Assembly: GCA_043733485.1 (NCBI GenBank)
Contig: JAYTGN010000144.1
Span: 1 to 14,701, forward strand
Direction: 5' to 3'
From: Urbifossiella sp043733485
Lineage (GTDB): Bacteria > Planctomycetota > Planctomycetia > Gemmatales > Gemmataceae
Length of the DNA: 14,701 nt
Both the position numbers and the translations under genes were made by a program. The number at the start of each line of letters is the position of its first letter. The stretch's first letter is position 1. Under the pieces are notes generated by a model. It did no database searches, was not told the DNA's origin, and worked only from the letters and a program-made list of their open reading frames with translations. Shown in pieces: positions 7,101 through 13,095 of this stretch.

Positions 7101-7779
7101 TCAGGAGTTGCCGCGTGTTCGCGCCCGTGAACGGCCGCACGCCCGTCAACATCTCTTGGAAGACGATCGCGAGGCTGTATTGATCCGAAAAGCGGCTGAC
7201 GTAGCCTTCGAACGTTTCCGGCGCAGCATAGACCGGAGTGACGCCGCCGGTCACGGTTGCCTTTTTGCCTTCGAGCAACTTAGCCAGCCCGAAGTCGCCG
7301 ACCTTCACGTGATTGAAGACGAGGAAGAGATTTTGCGGTTTGATGTCGAGGTGCTGAATCTGATAATAATTGTTCATCAGATCGAGTGCTTCCGCGGTCT
7401 CCTCCATGTAACGGAGGAGCTCGTCGCGGGGGATGCCGGTGAGCCCTTGGCTGCGGCACTCGCGATAGCGGTCCCAGAGATTGCGGTCGGCCAACTCCAT
7501 GACGATCATGAGTTGACCGTCGATGATATCGTAGCGTTCCAGCGAGAGGATGAACGGGTGGCGGATCGTCTGAACCCGTTTCAGGGCTTTGAGTTCTTGT
7601 TCGGCGGGCCGGCTGTCCTCGTCGGCGGCATCGAGGTCGCCGAAGACGAATTTCATGGCCTTGAGCAGGCCGCCCGGCGCTTCAACCTTCCAGACTTCGC
7701 CGAAACCGCCGCGGCCCAGACGCTCGATGAGCCGGTATCCTTTCAGCGGTTCTTCGTGACTGGCGAGGGTAACCGGCAT
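4177..7779 (-). CDS. Ser/Thr protein kinase fused to an FtsZ/tubulin-like GTPase domain
   Basis: A 1200-residue protein (numbered from the ATG at 7779). Residues 14-275 are a Hanks-type kinase: glycine loop GRGGFGEVW (22-30), Lys43, catalytic loop HLDIKPQN with Asp145, Lys147 and Asn150, DFG (162-164) and PE (187-188). The usual HRD Arg is Leu, making it a non-RD kinase. A Pro/Thr-rich linker follows (about 277-400). From about 405 the sequence tracks FtsZ/tubulin: VIGVGHLG (407-414), FLYIDTD (440-446, like FtsZ INTD), GAAGGVRAFGR, and the signature GLGGGTGSG (565-573). The FtsZ T7 loop (NxDxxD) was not found. The remaining 600 residues are largely helical and of unknown role. No membrane segment was seen. 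A TTG four codons upstream (7791) is an alternative start. The domain resembles the Pfam Tubulin_2 group. The substrate is unknown. Confidence 0.9.
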   Translation of the reverse strand: MPVTLASHEEPLKGYRLIERLGRGGFGEVWKVEAPGGLLKAMKFVFGDLDAADEDSRPAEQELKALKRVQTIRHPFILSLERYDIIDGQLMIVMELADRNLWDRYRECRSQGLTGIPRDELLRYMEETAEALDLMNNYYQIQHLDIKPQNLFLVFNHVKVGDFGLAKLLEGKKATVTGGVTPVYAAPETFEGYVSRFSDQYSLAIVFQEMLTGVRPFTGANTRQLLMQHISGTPDLHPLPAADQPIIGRALSKKPDDRWPSCSEMVRAIKLSGLASPPTTPITAKANHIVQPDLNPSIDSHQMTRVQFGGSGRLGSDPTKTQTPMPAYVGPRPGAAPLPGTPMPQLVTVGPTGQVVPRLVTPCPSIAGQGPAITLTRPQIFQTARMNSLGIAPPEKNGDGTLFPALVIGVGHLGRLVIETLRTIIRDHFGTLEQVPNVRFLYIDTDPEAGAVSASLPTSSATLGAKELVLTRLNRPTHYLQHDSLPSVDQWLPPGALYKISRNPGAAGGVRAFGRLALCDNYRLVAERVRLEIETFLTEETLEKADQATKLGLRTNRPRAYVVAGLGGGTGSGMFLDLAFLIRQELRGVGYPKPEVAGVFLVPPADRTGPKNTSLGNTYAALTELHHFQAKRTKYETAFDKSEAPIQDHEAPFARIALLQLPKAIDPKNRQQTVARAARGLFNEILTPAGRVVDEVRDVYRNAYPSANPTCQSFGLFRLTWPRPEVLAAATRRYSQRLLQRWIAKDATTLREPVAKWLEAQWIERKLDFEQIVSNLEAAVRSQLREDPERVFDAFIDPMRTRTPSGAKLDASVVCSVLEQLLKLVGRSDPNAPDGTGSLHLVLVERYEEMCREGERQLASMAVTFIEQPQYRLAGSEEAVRQIEERLKRHVETLEPMYADLTREVKQTYSRLLQQIGVLSTGGRASAELLDLLRAYPRKRLRMDILELSLSTYRKLLGSAPEFLRDIGNCRAGLTDLHVAIAASGTTGGNPTGPGKLILPDGCSTLDDAADRFLAGLNPSDVLAFDQMLQQEIVRKFRGLAAICLKPLEKGPAFRELLLTRSREFLDTKLDSANPAAVFFRCRSGGADDFPLIGEAYAGANPELAGYTGKKPDELAILAVPEGEVGDRFRSVVAAALPGVEFTTAPLPDDIVFYREYPRLELAELPHLGEHARMAAELLAGSGHPLHSRIDIAWSPAGTT

Positions 7780-7966
7780 GGGAATCGCCAATAATCGGGG
7801 CGCCGTGGGGTGTCGACCGCGCGGACGGACGCCCGGAAACTAATATCCTTTAGCTTACCCTGAGCCCTTTGGCAAAAGCCGAGCCTCCTTCGGGTGGGTA
7901 TTTCGCACGCGGATCGAGAGTCCGAGGCAAAATGGGGGGCCGGAAGCTGAGCTCACCGAGTGCCGC
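7780..7966. other. Divergent promoter region between the kinase gene and the ASCH gene
   Basis: These 187 bases separate divergently transcribed genes, so promoters for both are expected here. Toward the kinase, TTGCCA (minus strand of 7870-7875) followed 17 bases later by TAAAGG (minus strand of 7847-7852) is a weak sigma-70-like pair next to a locally AT-rich stretch (7840-7856). No clear promoter or strong ribosome binding site was seen toward the ASCH gene. No repeat of note was found. Confidence 0.4.
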
Positions 7967-8392
7967 ATGGCAGAACCACTCGTCGCCATCTCGGTGAAAC
8001 AACCCTGGGCCGCGCTCATCGTGGCCGGGCTCAAGACGATCGAAATCCGCACCTGGCCGACCCGCCGGCGCGGACGAGTCCTGATTCACGCCGGGAAAGT
8101 GCCGGACGAACGACCCGAGGGATGGAGTCGGATCGCGACGCCGGAACTCCGCGCAGCGGCCGAGTTGCGAGGCGGAATCGTCGGAGCGGCGGACGTGTTC
8201 GGCTGCAAGGGCTATACGGCGGCCAAGGCCTTCGTCGCGGATGCGGAACTCCACCTAAACGACCCCACGTGGTTCGTTCCGCCCCGGATGTACGGTTTCG
8301 TCCTGAGAAATATCATCGCCGTGGACTTCGTTCCCTGCCCCGGACAAACCCTGTTCTTTCGGGTGCCGGAATTCAGGCTCGGTAAATCGTGA
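7967..8392 (+). CDS. ASCH-domain protein
   Basis: A 141-residue soluble protein. The N-terminal segment ISVKQPWAALIVAGLKTIEI (8-27), followed by RTWPTRRRGRVLIHAG, is the characteristic start of ASCH domains, a PUA-like fold thought to bind RNA or modified nucleotides. Some members act as nucleases or amidohydrolases, but no specific activity can be assigned here. GGIVGAADVFGC near residues 69-80 fits the next core strand of the fold. The ATG at 7967 has no strong ribosome binding site and no better internal start was seen. It lies 41 bases upstream of mfnB on the same strand, so the two may be co-transcribed. Confidence 0.85.
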   Translation: MAEPLVAISVKQPWAALIVAGLKTIEIRTWPTRRRGRVLIHAGKVPDERPEGWSRIATPELRAAAELRGGIVGAADVFGCKGYTAAKAFVADAELHLNDPTWFVPPRMYGFVLRNIIAVDFVPCPGQTLFFRVPEFRLGKS

Positions 8393-8420
8393 AACGGGCG
8401 GTTGCATTCGGATCGACCCG

Positions 8421-8428
8421 AGGAAGGA
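8421..8428 (+). promoter_or_regulatory. Strong ribosome binding site for mfnB
   Basis: AGGAAGGA lies 5 bases before the ATG at 8434. It rules in favour of that start over the upstream in-frame GTG at 8389, which overlaps the end of the ASCH gene. Confidence 0.75.
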
Positions 8429-8433
8429 TTCCC

Positions 8434-9123
8434 ATGGCAGGTTTGTTGGTCAGTGTGCGATCGGCGGACGAAGTGGAAGCCGCACTCAGCGGCGGCGCGG
8501 ACCTCATCGACGTCAAGGAACCGACGAAGGGGCCGCTCGGCATGGCCGAGGCCGAGGTCGTGGCGGCAGTCGTGGCCAAGGTCAAGAAGCGGGTACCGGT
8601 GAGTGCGGCACTCGGCGAGTGGTCGCCCGAAGCCATCACCGTCGCCCACTGGCACCTGGAACTGAAGCTCGACTACGTGAAGTGGGGGCTCGCGAACTAC
8701 ACGCCCACTCCGGGCTGGGGCGAAGACATTCTCGACACGCGGCGCGAACTGCCCGCGGGCATGGAAATGGTCGCCGTCGCCTACGCGGATTGGGAGCGGG
8801 CCAAGAGCGTGCCCCCGGCGGAAATTGTTAAGTTCGCCAAACGATTCCGGTTCAAAGCCTTCCTGCTGGACACGTGGAACAAGGACGGCAAAACGCTGCT
8901 CGACTTCCTCAAGCCCGCCGAGATTGCCGAACTGCTGGAGAGCGTGGGCCGCGTCGGGATGAAGTCCGCGATTGGCGGATCGCTGCGGCCCGAACAGGTG
9001 AAGCAACTGAAGGGCGTGGAACCGGACTGGTATGCGGTTCGAGCGTCGGCCTGTGCCGGCGGCAAACGCGATGGAGCCATCGACACGGCCCGCGTCAAAA
9101 AATGGAAAGCGGCCATCGCTTGA
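8434..9123 (+). CDS. mfnB: (5-formylfuran-3-yl)methyl phosphate synthase (MfnB family)
   Basis: A 229-residue TIM-barrel enzyme. In methanogens MfnB condenses two glyceraldehyde-3-phosphates into the furan precursor of methanofuran, a C1-carrier cofactor. The N-terminus LLVSVRSADEVEAALSGGAD, followed by LIDVKEPTKGPLG, is typical of this family (formerly DUF556). Lys28 in DVKEP and Lys83 in YVKWGL match the positions of the two active-site lysines described for the archaeal enzyme. Length agrees with the family. The ATG at 8434 has an excellent ribosome binding site; an upstream GTG at 8389 was rejected. Planctomycetes are known to carry tetrahydromethanopterin/methanofuran-type C1 genes, which fits, but no other gene of that pathway lies in this window. 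It is followed by a repeat element and then sdhB. Confidence 0.9.
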   Translation: MAGLLVSVRSADEVEAALSGGADLIDVKEPTKGPLGMAEAEVVAAVVAKVKKRVPVSAALGEWSPEAITVAHWHLELKLDYVKWGLANYTPTPGWGEDILDTRRELPAGMEMVAVAYADWERAKSVPPAEIVKFAKRFRFKAFLLDTWNKDGKTLLDFLKPAEIAELLESVGRVGMKSAIGGSLRPEQVKQLKGVEPDWYAVRASACAGGKRDGAIDTARVKKWKAAIA

Positions 9124-9129
9124 GGGTGC

Positions 9130-9258
9130 CTCTCGAAGTAGAGATCTGGGTGGAACCGGCTTCCAGCCGGTTCTGGGTGGAACCGGCTTCCAGCCGGTTC
9201 TGGGTGGAACCGGCTTCCAGCCGGTTCAAGGCGGTTCCACCCATGCTTACTTCGAGAG
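9130..9258. repeat. Nested palindromic repeat element between mfnB and sdhB
   Basis: Three layers are visible. The outer arms CTCTCGAAGTA (9130-9140) and TACTTCGAGAG (9248-9258) are perfect complements. Inside them TGGGTGGAACC (9147-9157) is complementary to GGTTCCACCCA (9233-9243). The core is three tandem units (9147-9227), each a hairpin. The outer stem could be a terminator after mfnB, whose loop received the inner element, or part of one composite unit. No T-run follows the outer stem and no transposase is encoded. Confidence 0.85.
9147..9227. repeat. Three exact 27-bp tandem repeats, each a hairpin
   Basis: Units at 9147-9173, 9174-9200 and 9201-9227 are identical. Each contains the stem GAACCGGCT, loop TCC and stem AGCCGGTTC. 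The units abut with no spacer, so this is not a CRISPR array. All are open to translation (GTGFQPVLG repeats in one frame), but no gene is supported. The motif resembles repeats I recognise from planctomycete genomes. Confidence 0.95.
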
Positions 9259-9296
9259 TCACACCCTTGCCTAAGGCCTGACGGGAAGCGCGACTT

Positions 9297-10049
9297 ATGA
9301 AGCTCACACTGCACGTCTGGCGTCAGAAGAACCGCACTGCCACCGGCACGACGGCGATCTATCCGCTCGAAGGCATCAGCCCGGAAATGTCCTTCCTCGA
9401 GATGCTCGACATCTTGAACGAGAAGCTCACCCTCGATGGCGGCGAGCCGGTCGCGTTCGATCAAGATTGCCGCGAAGGGATCTGCGGGTCGTGCTCGATG
9501 ATGATCAACGGCCTCGCTCACGGCCCCGAACGCGCGACCACGACTTGCCAGCTCCACATGCGCAGCTTCGCCGACGGCGATCACATTCACATCGAACCGT
9601 GGCGAGCCAAGGGCTTCCCCGTCATCAAGGATCTGTGCGTCGATCGCACTTCGTTCGACCGCATCATTCAATCCGGCGGCTACGTCGGCGTGAACACCGG
9701 CGGCGCTCCCGATGGCAACTCGCTGCCGATCCCCAAGGAAATCCAAGAAATCGCGATGGACGCGGCCGAGTGCATCGGCTGCGGCGCGTGCGTGGCCGCC
9801 TGCCCCAACGCCAGTGCCATGCTGTTCGTTTCCGCGAAGGTCAGCCACCTCGGAAATATGCCTCAGGGCAAACCGGAACGGCACATCCGCGTCCGAGCCA
9901 TGGTGGCGCAGCACGACCGCGAAGGCTTCGGCCACTGCACGAACATCAACGAGTGCGAGGCTGCCTGCCCCAAGGAAATCTCGGTCGGGCACATCGCCCA
10001 ACTCAACCGCGACTTCATCGGCAGTACCGTTCACACGATGGTGAAGTGA
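9297..10049 (+). CDS. sdhB: Succinate dehydrogenase / fumarate reductase iron-sulfur subunit
   Basis: A 250-residue subunit that passes electrons from the flavoprotein SdhA to quinone in the membrane-bound complex II. The [2Fe-2S] cluster ligands are Cys58, Cys63, Cys66 and Cys84 (CREGICGSC...C). The C-terminal ferredoxin domain has CIGCGACVAACP (Cys159, 162, 165, 169) and Cys214, Cys220 and Cys224, ending in CP, for the remaining clusters. The type resembles the SdhB of the B-type complex found in Bacteroidetes and related phyla rather than the E. coli form. The ATG at 9297 has GGGAAG 8 bases upstream. No sdhA or sdhC lies on either side: mfnB precedes and a VKOR fusion follows after 10 bases. 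Succinate oxidation and fumarate reduction cannot be told apart from this subunit. Confidence 0.94.
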   Translation: MKLTLHVWRQKNRTATGTTAIYPLEGISPEMSFLEMLDILNEKLTLDGGEPVAFDQDCREGICGSCSMMINGLAHGPERATTTCQLHMRSFADGDHIHIEPWRAKGFPVIKDLCVDRTSFDRIIQSGGYVGVNTGGAPDGNSLPIPKEIQEIAMDAAECIGCGACVAACPNASAMLFVSAKVSHLGNMPQGKPERHIRVRAMVAQHDREGFGHCTNINECEAACPKEISVGHIAQLNRDFIGSTVHTMVK

Positions 10050-10059
10050 GAATGGCTTC

Positions 10060-11049
10060 ATGCGATTTCGCCTCTTCCTTTTCCGTTCGATCGCAGTGAT
10101 CGGCCTCGCCGCGAGTTCCGCCAGCCTCGTCGATCAGGCTTTGGGCAACGGTAGCTTTTGCTCCTTCGAATCCGGTTGTGAAGCCGTCGCGAGTTCCACT
10201 TACGGCAAGCCGCTGGGCCTTCCGCTTCCCGCGTTCGGAATCGTCGGGTTCGCCGCGGTCCTCGGCCTCACGCTGACTGGCGAACGAGCGTTTCCCATCT
10301 CGCGCCGTCTGGCACATCTCGGTGCAATCATCGGCCTCGGTTTGATCGTCGTTCAAGTTGCCGTCCTGCAGCGAGTCTGCCCGTTGTGCCTCATTGTGGA
10401 CGGTGCCGCCATCGCGTTGGGGCTCCTGGCGATCCCAAAACTTCCCGCGACTCCGTGCCGCGCCGCGAGTCGCGCCGTGTGGTTCGTTCTTGCGGTACTC
10501 GCGGTTCTCGTTCCGCTCGCCATCGGCTTCGTCGACGAGGCCCCGGACCCGCCCGATTGGGTCCAATCGCACTGGGTCGAAGGCAAGATCGCGGTGGTGG
10601 AAGTGACGGACTTCGAGTGCGAACATTGCCGCAAGGCCGACGAGTACCTTCGCGAATCGCTCAAGGATCGGGCGGATGTGACCTTCGTGCGAATCCCGAT
10701 TCCGATGCCGAAGCATGCGAACTCGCGGCCCGCGGCCATCGCTTACCTTGCGGCGAAGGCTCAGGGCCGAGGCGAAGCAATGGCCGAGGCTCTGTTCGCG
10801 GCCCCGTCACGCACTTCAGCCGATTGTCGCCGCCTCGCCGAGAAGTTGGGTCTGAACCTGACCGAGTACGATCGCGTGATCGCGGACCCCACGACCGATG
10901 ATGCCGTGAGTTCCGCGGCGGCGGCGGCCAAGGCGGCCGGCCCCGGCGTCCCGCTCATCTGGATTCAATCGCACCTGATCTACGGTTCGCCGACCCCCGA
11001 CAACTTCGATGGCCCGCTGCGCCGCGCCCGGCCCTACCGTGCGAAGTGA
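10060..11049 (+). CDS. Vitamin K epoxide reductase homologue fused to a thioredoxin-like domain
   Basis: A 329-residue membrane protein likely to drive disulfide-bond formation outside the cytoplasm, passing electrons to quinone, as DsbB-DsbA pairs do. The N-terminal VKOR domain (about 1-158) has hydrophobic helices near 8-28, 56-75, 86-107, 111-126 and 138-158, with the redox loop cysteines Cys34 and Cys40 and the quinone-side pair CPLC (Cys107, Cys110). The C-terminal DsbA/thioredoxin-like domain begins near 170 and carries CEHC (Cys187, Cys190) in the pattern DFECEHCRKAD. Such fusions are known in bacteria. The ATG at 10060 is 10 bases after the sdhB stop, so the two are probably one transcript. 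The ribosome binding site is weak (GTGAG over the sdhB stop). Confidence 0.92.
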   Translation: MRFRLFLFRSIAVIGLAASSASLVDQALGNGSFCSFESGCEAVASSTYGKPLGLPLPAFGIVGFAAVLGLTLTGERAFPISRRLAHLGAIIGLGLIVVQVAVLQRVCPLCLIVDGAAIALGLLAIPKLPATPCRAASRAVWFVLAVLAVLVPLAIGFVDEAPDPPDWVQSHWVEGKIAVVEVTDFECEHCRKADEYLRESLKDRADVTFVRIPIPMPKHANSRPAAIAYLAAKAQGRGEAMAEALFAAPSRTSADCRRLAEKLGLNLTEYDRVIADPTTDDAVSSAAAAAKAAGPGVPLIWIQSHLIYGSPTPDNFDGPLRRARPYRAK

Positions 11050-11093
11050 TTCCCTTCCCGTTAATTCCGCCCCTTCCGCAACGGTGAATGATG

Positions 11094-11109
11094 TGGAGGC
11101 TCGCCTCCA
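11094..11109. repeat. Short hairpin in the leader of the CopD-like gene
   Basis: TGGAGG-CTCG-CCTCCA forms a 6-bp stem (7 if the loop is closed to two bases), ending 9 bases before the GGAG ribosome binding site. A weak role as transcript end of the VKOR gene or leader structure is possible; no T-run follows. Confidence 0.4.
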
Positions 11110-11129
11110 TCCTTTCCCGGAGATCGCCC

Positions 11130-11594
11130 ATGAAATTCCTCGAACAGTTGGCGTTCTGGGTTCACGGCGTCTCCGGGGCCGCATGGTTCGGGGCCATCTT
11201 CTACCGTACCTTCGTCGTCGACGCGAAGGCACTCGCCTACTTCCCAGACCGCGCCGGCTACGAGCGATTCACCGCCCACATGGCTCACGGCATGCGCTTC
11301 CTCGTGATCGCCGGGCTGATCGTCTGCGGTGCGTCAGGGTTCGCACTCGTGGCGCTTCGCTGGGATGGTGCGAACGAATTGTGGCTCGGGCTGATGCTTG
11401 CGAAGGTGGCGGTCTGGCTCCTGGCGGGAGTGCTGTTCTCGTATGTGTCGTGGGTTCACTGGCCGTGGCGGAGCCTGGCTTCACCGGATGAATCGCCGCA
11501 CTACCGGTTCGAAGGTCAGGCGCTGGCCGTGGGCATGGTGCTACTGACGGGCGCGGGATTCGTGCTTGGACAAGCATGCCGACTGGCTTCGTAA
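11130..11594 (+). CDS. Four-helix integral membrane protein, CopD-like
   Basis: A 154-residue protein with about four membrane helices (roughly 8-28, 56-77, 85-107 and 130-150). The first helix FWVHGVSGAAWFGAIFY has the His and Trp-x-Gly pattern of the CopD/HemJ-like superfamily, and His12, His50, His53 and His110 lie near helix ends, where heme or copper ligands occur in relatives. The function is not established: copper handling or a redox role is possible. The start at 11130 has GGAG 7 bases upstream (11119-11122); an in-frame ATG at 11088 is not preferred because it places an unlikely charged leader before the first helix. It follows the VKOR gene after 80 bases that include a small hairpin (11094-11109). 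Confidence 0.75.
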   Translation: MKFLEQLAFWVHGVSGAAWFGAIFYRTFVVDAKALAYFPDRAGYERFTAHMAHGMRFLVIAGLIVCGASGFALVALRWDGANELWLGLMLAKVAVWLLAGVLFSYVSWVHWPWRSLASPDESPHYRFEGQALAVGMVLLTGAGFVLGQACRLAS

Positions 11595-11650
11595 CCGCCC
11601 TCACTTCATAAACATATCCTCCTGATATCACCACTCCACGGAGTTTCTTC

Positions 11651-12748
11651 ATGTCCAAAATCTGTCGCTGGGGCATCCTCGGGACTGCGAACATCGCACG
11701 CAAGAACTGGAAGGGAATGCGGCTCGCCGGGAACTCGACGATCGCGGCAGTCGCCAGCCGCGATCCCGCGAAGGCTCAGAAGTTCATCGACGAATGCCAG
11801 GCCGAAGTGCCGTTCGCCACGGCTCCTTCACCCTGCACTTACGAGGAACTCCTGAAGCGGCCGGACGTGGATGCCGTGTACATTCCGCTGCCGACGGGCA
11901 TACGCAAGGACTGGGTCATCAAGGCCGCGGAGGCCGGCAAGCACGTCCTCTGCGAGAAGCCGTGCGGCGTCAACGCGGGCGAACTCCGAGCCATTCTCGA
12001 TGCGTGCCGGGCGAACCGCGTGCAGTTCATGGATGGCGTCATGTTCATGCACAGTGCCCGCTTGCCGCTCCTTCGCAAAGTGCTCGACGACGGCGAAACC
12101 GTCGGCGACCTCCGCCGCGTCACGTCCCAATTCTGCTTCTCGGCACCCGACGAGTTCATGAAGACGAACATCCGCGTCAGCGATTCGCTCGAACCGCTCG
12201 GAGCGCTCGGCGACCTCGGCTGGTACAACATCCGCTTCACCTTGTTCGCACTTAAATATCAACTCCCTGAACGCGTGACCGCGCGAACGCTCTTCGAACA
12301 CGGTTCCGAGTCGAAGCCGGTGCCGATGGAATTCTCGGCGGAACTCTTCTTTCCCGGCGGCGTCACGGGAAGTTTCTACTGTTCGTTCCGCACTGAGAAC
12401 CATCAGTGGGGGCACATCAGCGGTTCGCGTGGCTCGGTCCACGTACCCGATTTCGTGCTGCCGTTCTTCGGGTGCGAGTCGGCATTCGAGGCGAACAAGC
12501 CCCACTTCCATGCGAGCGGCTGCACCTTCCGCATGGAGAGCCACCCGGTGAAGCACGCCGTGCGCGAGTACAGCGAGGGGGCCGAGAACGCCCAGGAGGT
12601 GAATATGATCCGCACCTTCAGCGGTTTGGTACTCGCCGGAAAGCTCGACCCAACCTGGGGCGACATCGCGATGAAGACTCAACTCGTGATGGACGCGTGC
12701 CTGCGGTCGAGCCAGCAAGGTGGGAAGGTGGTCGAGGTGGAGGCGTAA
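11651..12748 (+). CDS. Gfo/Idh/MocA family NAD(P)-dependent oxidoreductase
   Basis: A 365-residue soluble dehydrogenase acting on a sugar, inositol or related diol. The N-terminal Rossmann fold starts WGILGTANIA (7-16), and the family's CEKPCG motif (Lys103) marks the end of the nucleotide-binding domain. In the C-terminal substrate domain, GALGDLGWYNI gives Asp188 and Tyr192 at the catalytic positions of this family, with Tyr where many members have His. This subgroup includes D-xylose 1-dehydrogenases and dihydrodiol dehydrogenases, but the substrate cannot be fixed. There is no signal peptide, unlike many planctomycete members of the family. The ATG at 11651 has GGAG 7 bases upstream. It is followed after 2 bases by a small unknown gene with its own strong ribosome binding site inside this gene's end. 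Confidence 0.92.
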   Translation: MSKICRWGILGTANIARKNWKGMRLAGNSTIAAVASRDPAKAQKFIDECQAEVPFATAPSPCTYEELLKRPDVDAVYIPLPTGIRKDWVIKAAEAGKHVLCEKPCGVNAGELRAILDACRANRVQFMDGVMFMHSARLPLLRKVLDDGETVGDLRRVTSQFCFSAPDEFMKTNIRVSDSLEPLGALGDLGWYNIRFTLFALKYQLPERVTARTLFEHGSESKPVPMEFSAELFFPGGVTGSFYCSFRTENHQWGHISGSRGSVHVPDFVLPFFGCESAFEANKPHFHASGCTFRMESHPVKHAVREYSEGAENAQEVNMIRTFSGLVLAGKLDPTWGDIAMKTQLVMDACLRSSQQGGKVVEVEA

Positions 12749-12750
12749 TC

Positions 12751-13095
12751 ATGACGGATCACGACGAAGGCTCTTCGACCGACCCGAGTCAAGCCGACGA
12801 CGGAATTACTCGAAGCCAGCACGCTCGACTAAGGTTCCGGCAAGGAAGGCCGATTAGTCAGGTCGTGAACGATGTTCAGCGTGCGACCGAGAACGATGTG
12901 TTCGTGCAGAGTGAGGATGCGCGATTCGTGGTTCGAGGTCCGAACGCGCGCGAACACATCCTCGAGGCGAACGGCGAGCATGTGACATCGATTCGCCCAC
13001 GAACGGACTCCGCACACCAAGCTCGCTTGCGATCTGGTACAATAAGATCGGCTAACCACGAAGAGTTTACCAGGCTCAAGCGCATGGTGAAATGA
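12751..13095 (+). CDS. Small unknown protein, first of a coupled pair
   Basis: I do not recognise this 114-residue protein. Residues 1-25 are acidic and probably disordered (MTDHDEGSSTDPSQADDG), and the rest is charged and Arg-rich, with alternating polar and hydrophobic residues (FVQSEDARFVVRGPN, EHVTSIRP) suggesting short beta strands, then a helical end (HEEFTRLKRMVK). There is no signal peptide or membrane helix. GGAGG at 12739-12743 lies 7 bases before the ATG, and the gene starts 2 bases after the oxidoreductase stop. Its TGA overlaps the ATG of the next gene (ATGA), so the two are translationally coupled. Base composition drops to about 50% GC near its end. A toxin-antitoxin or similar two-part module is conceivable, but nothing in the sequence shows it. 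Confidence 0.75.
   Translation: MTDHDEGSSTDPSQADDGITRSQHARLRFRQGRPISQVVNDVQRATENDVFVQSEDARFVVRGPNAREHILEANGEHVTSIRPRTDSAHQARLRSGTIRSANHEEFTRLKRMVK

Noticed and set aside
6334..7794. 486-codon open frame on the plus strand opposite the kinase domain
   Set aside because: The opposite strand encodes a complete kinase with all catalytic motifs; the plus-strand translation is Arg/His-rich with no known motif.
8389..8433. GTG start for mfnB at 8389
   Set aside because: It overlaps the end of the ASCH gene and adds 15 residues not seen in the family; the ATG at 8434 has a far better ribosome binding site.
9147..9227. CRISPR array
   Set aside because: The three 27-bp units abut with no spacers, each is a near-complete palindrome, and no cas gene is present.
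9124..9296. Insertion sequence between mfnB and sdhB
   Set aside because: The gap is only 173 bases, encodes no transposase and shows no direct target duplication; it is described as a repeat element.
8781..10061. 426-codon minus-strand frame spanning mfnB, the repeats and sdhB
   Set aside because: It is antisense to two well-supported genes and passes through the tandem repeats; the repeats simply lack stops in this frame.
13027..13043. Internal promoter before the second small unknown gene
   Set aside because: TACAAT at 13038-13043 looks like a -10 box, but TTGCGA lies only 5 bases before it and no suitable -35 is found at 16-18 bases.
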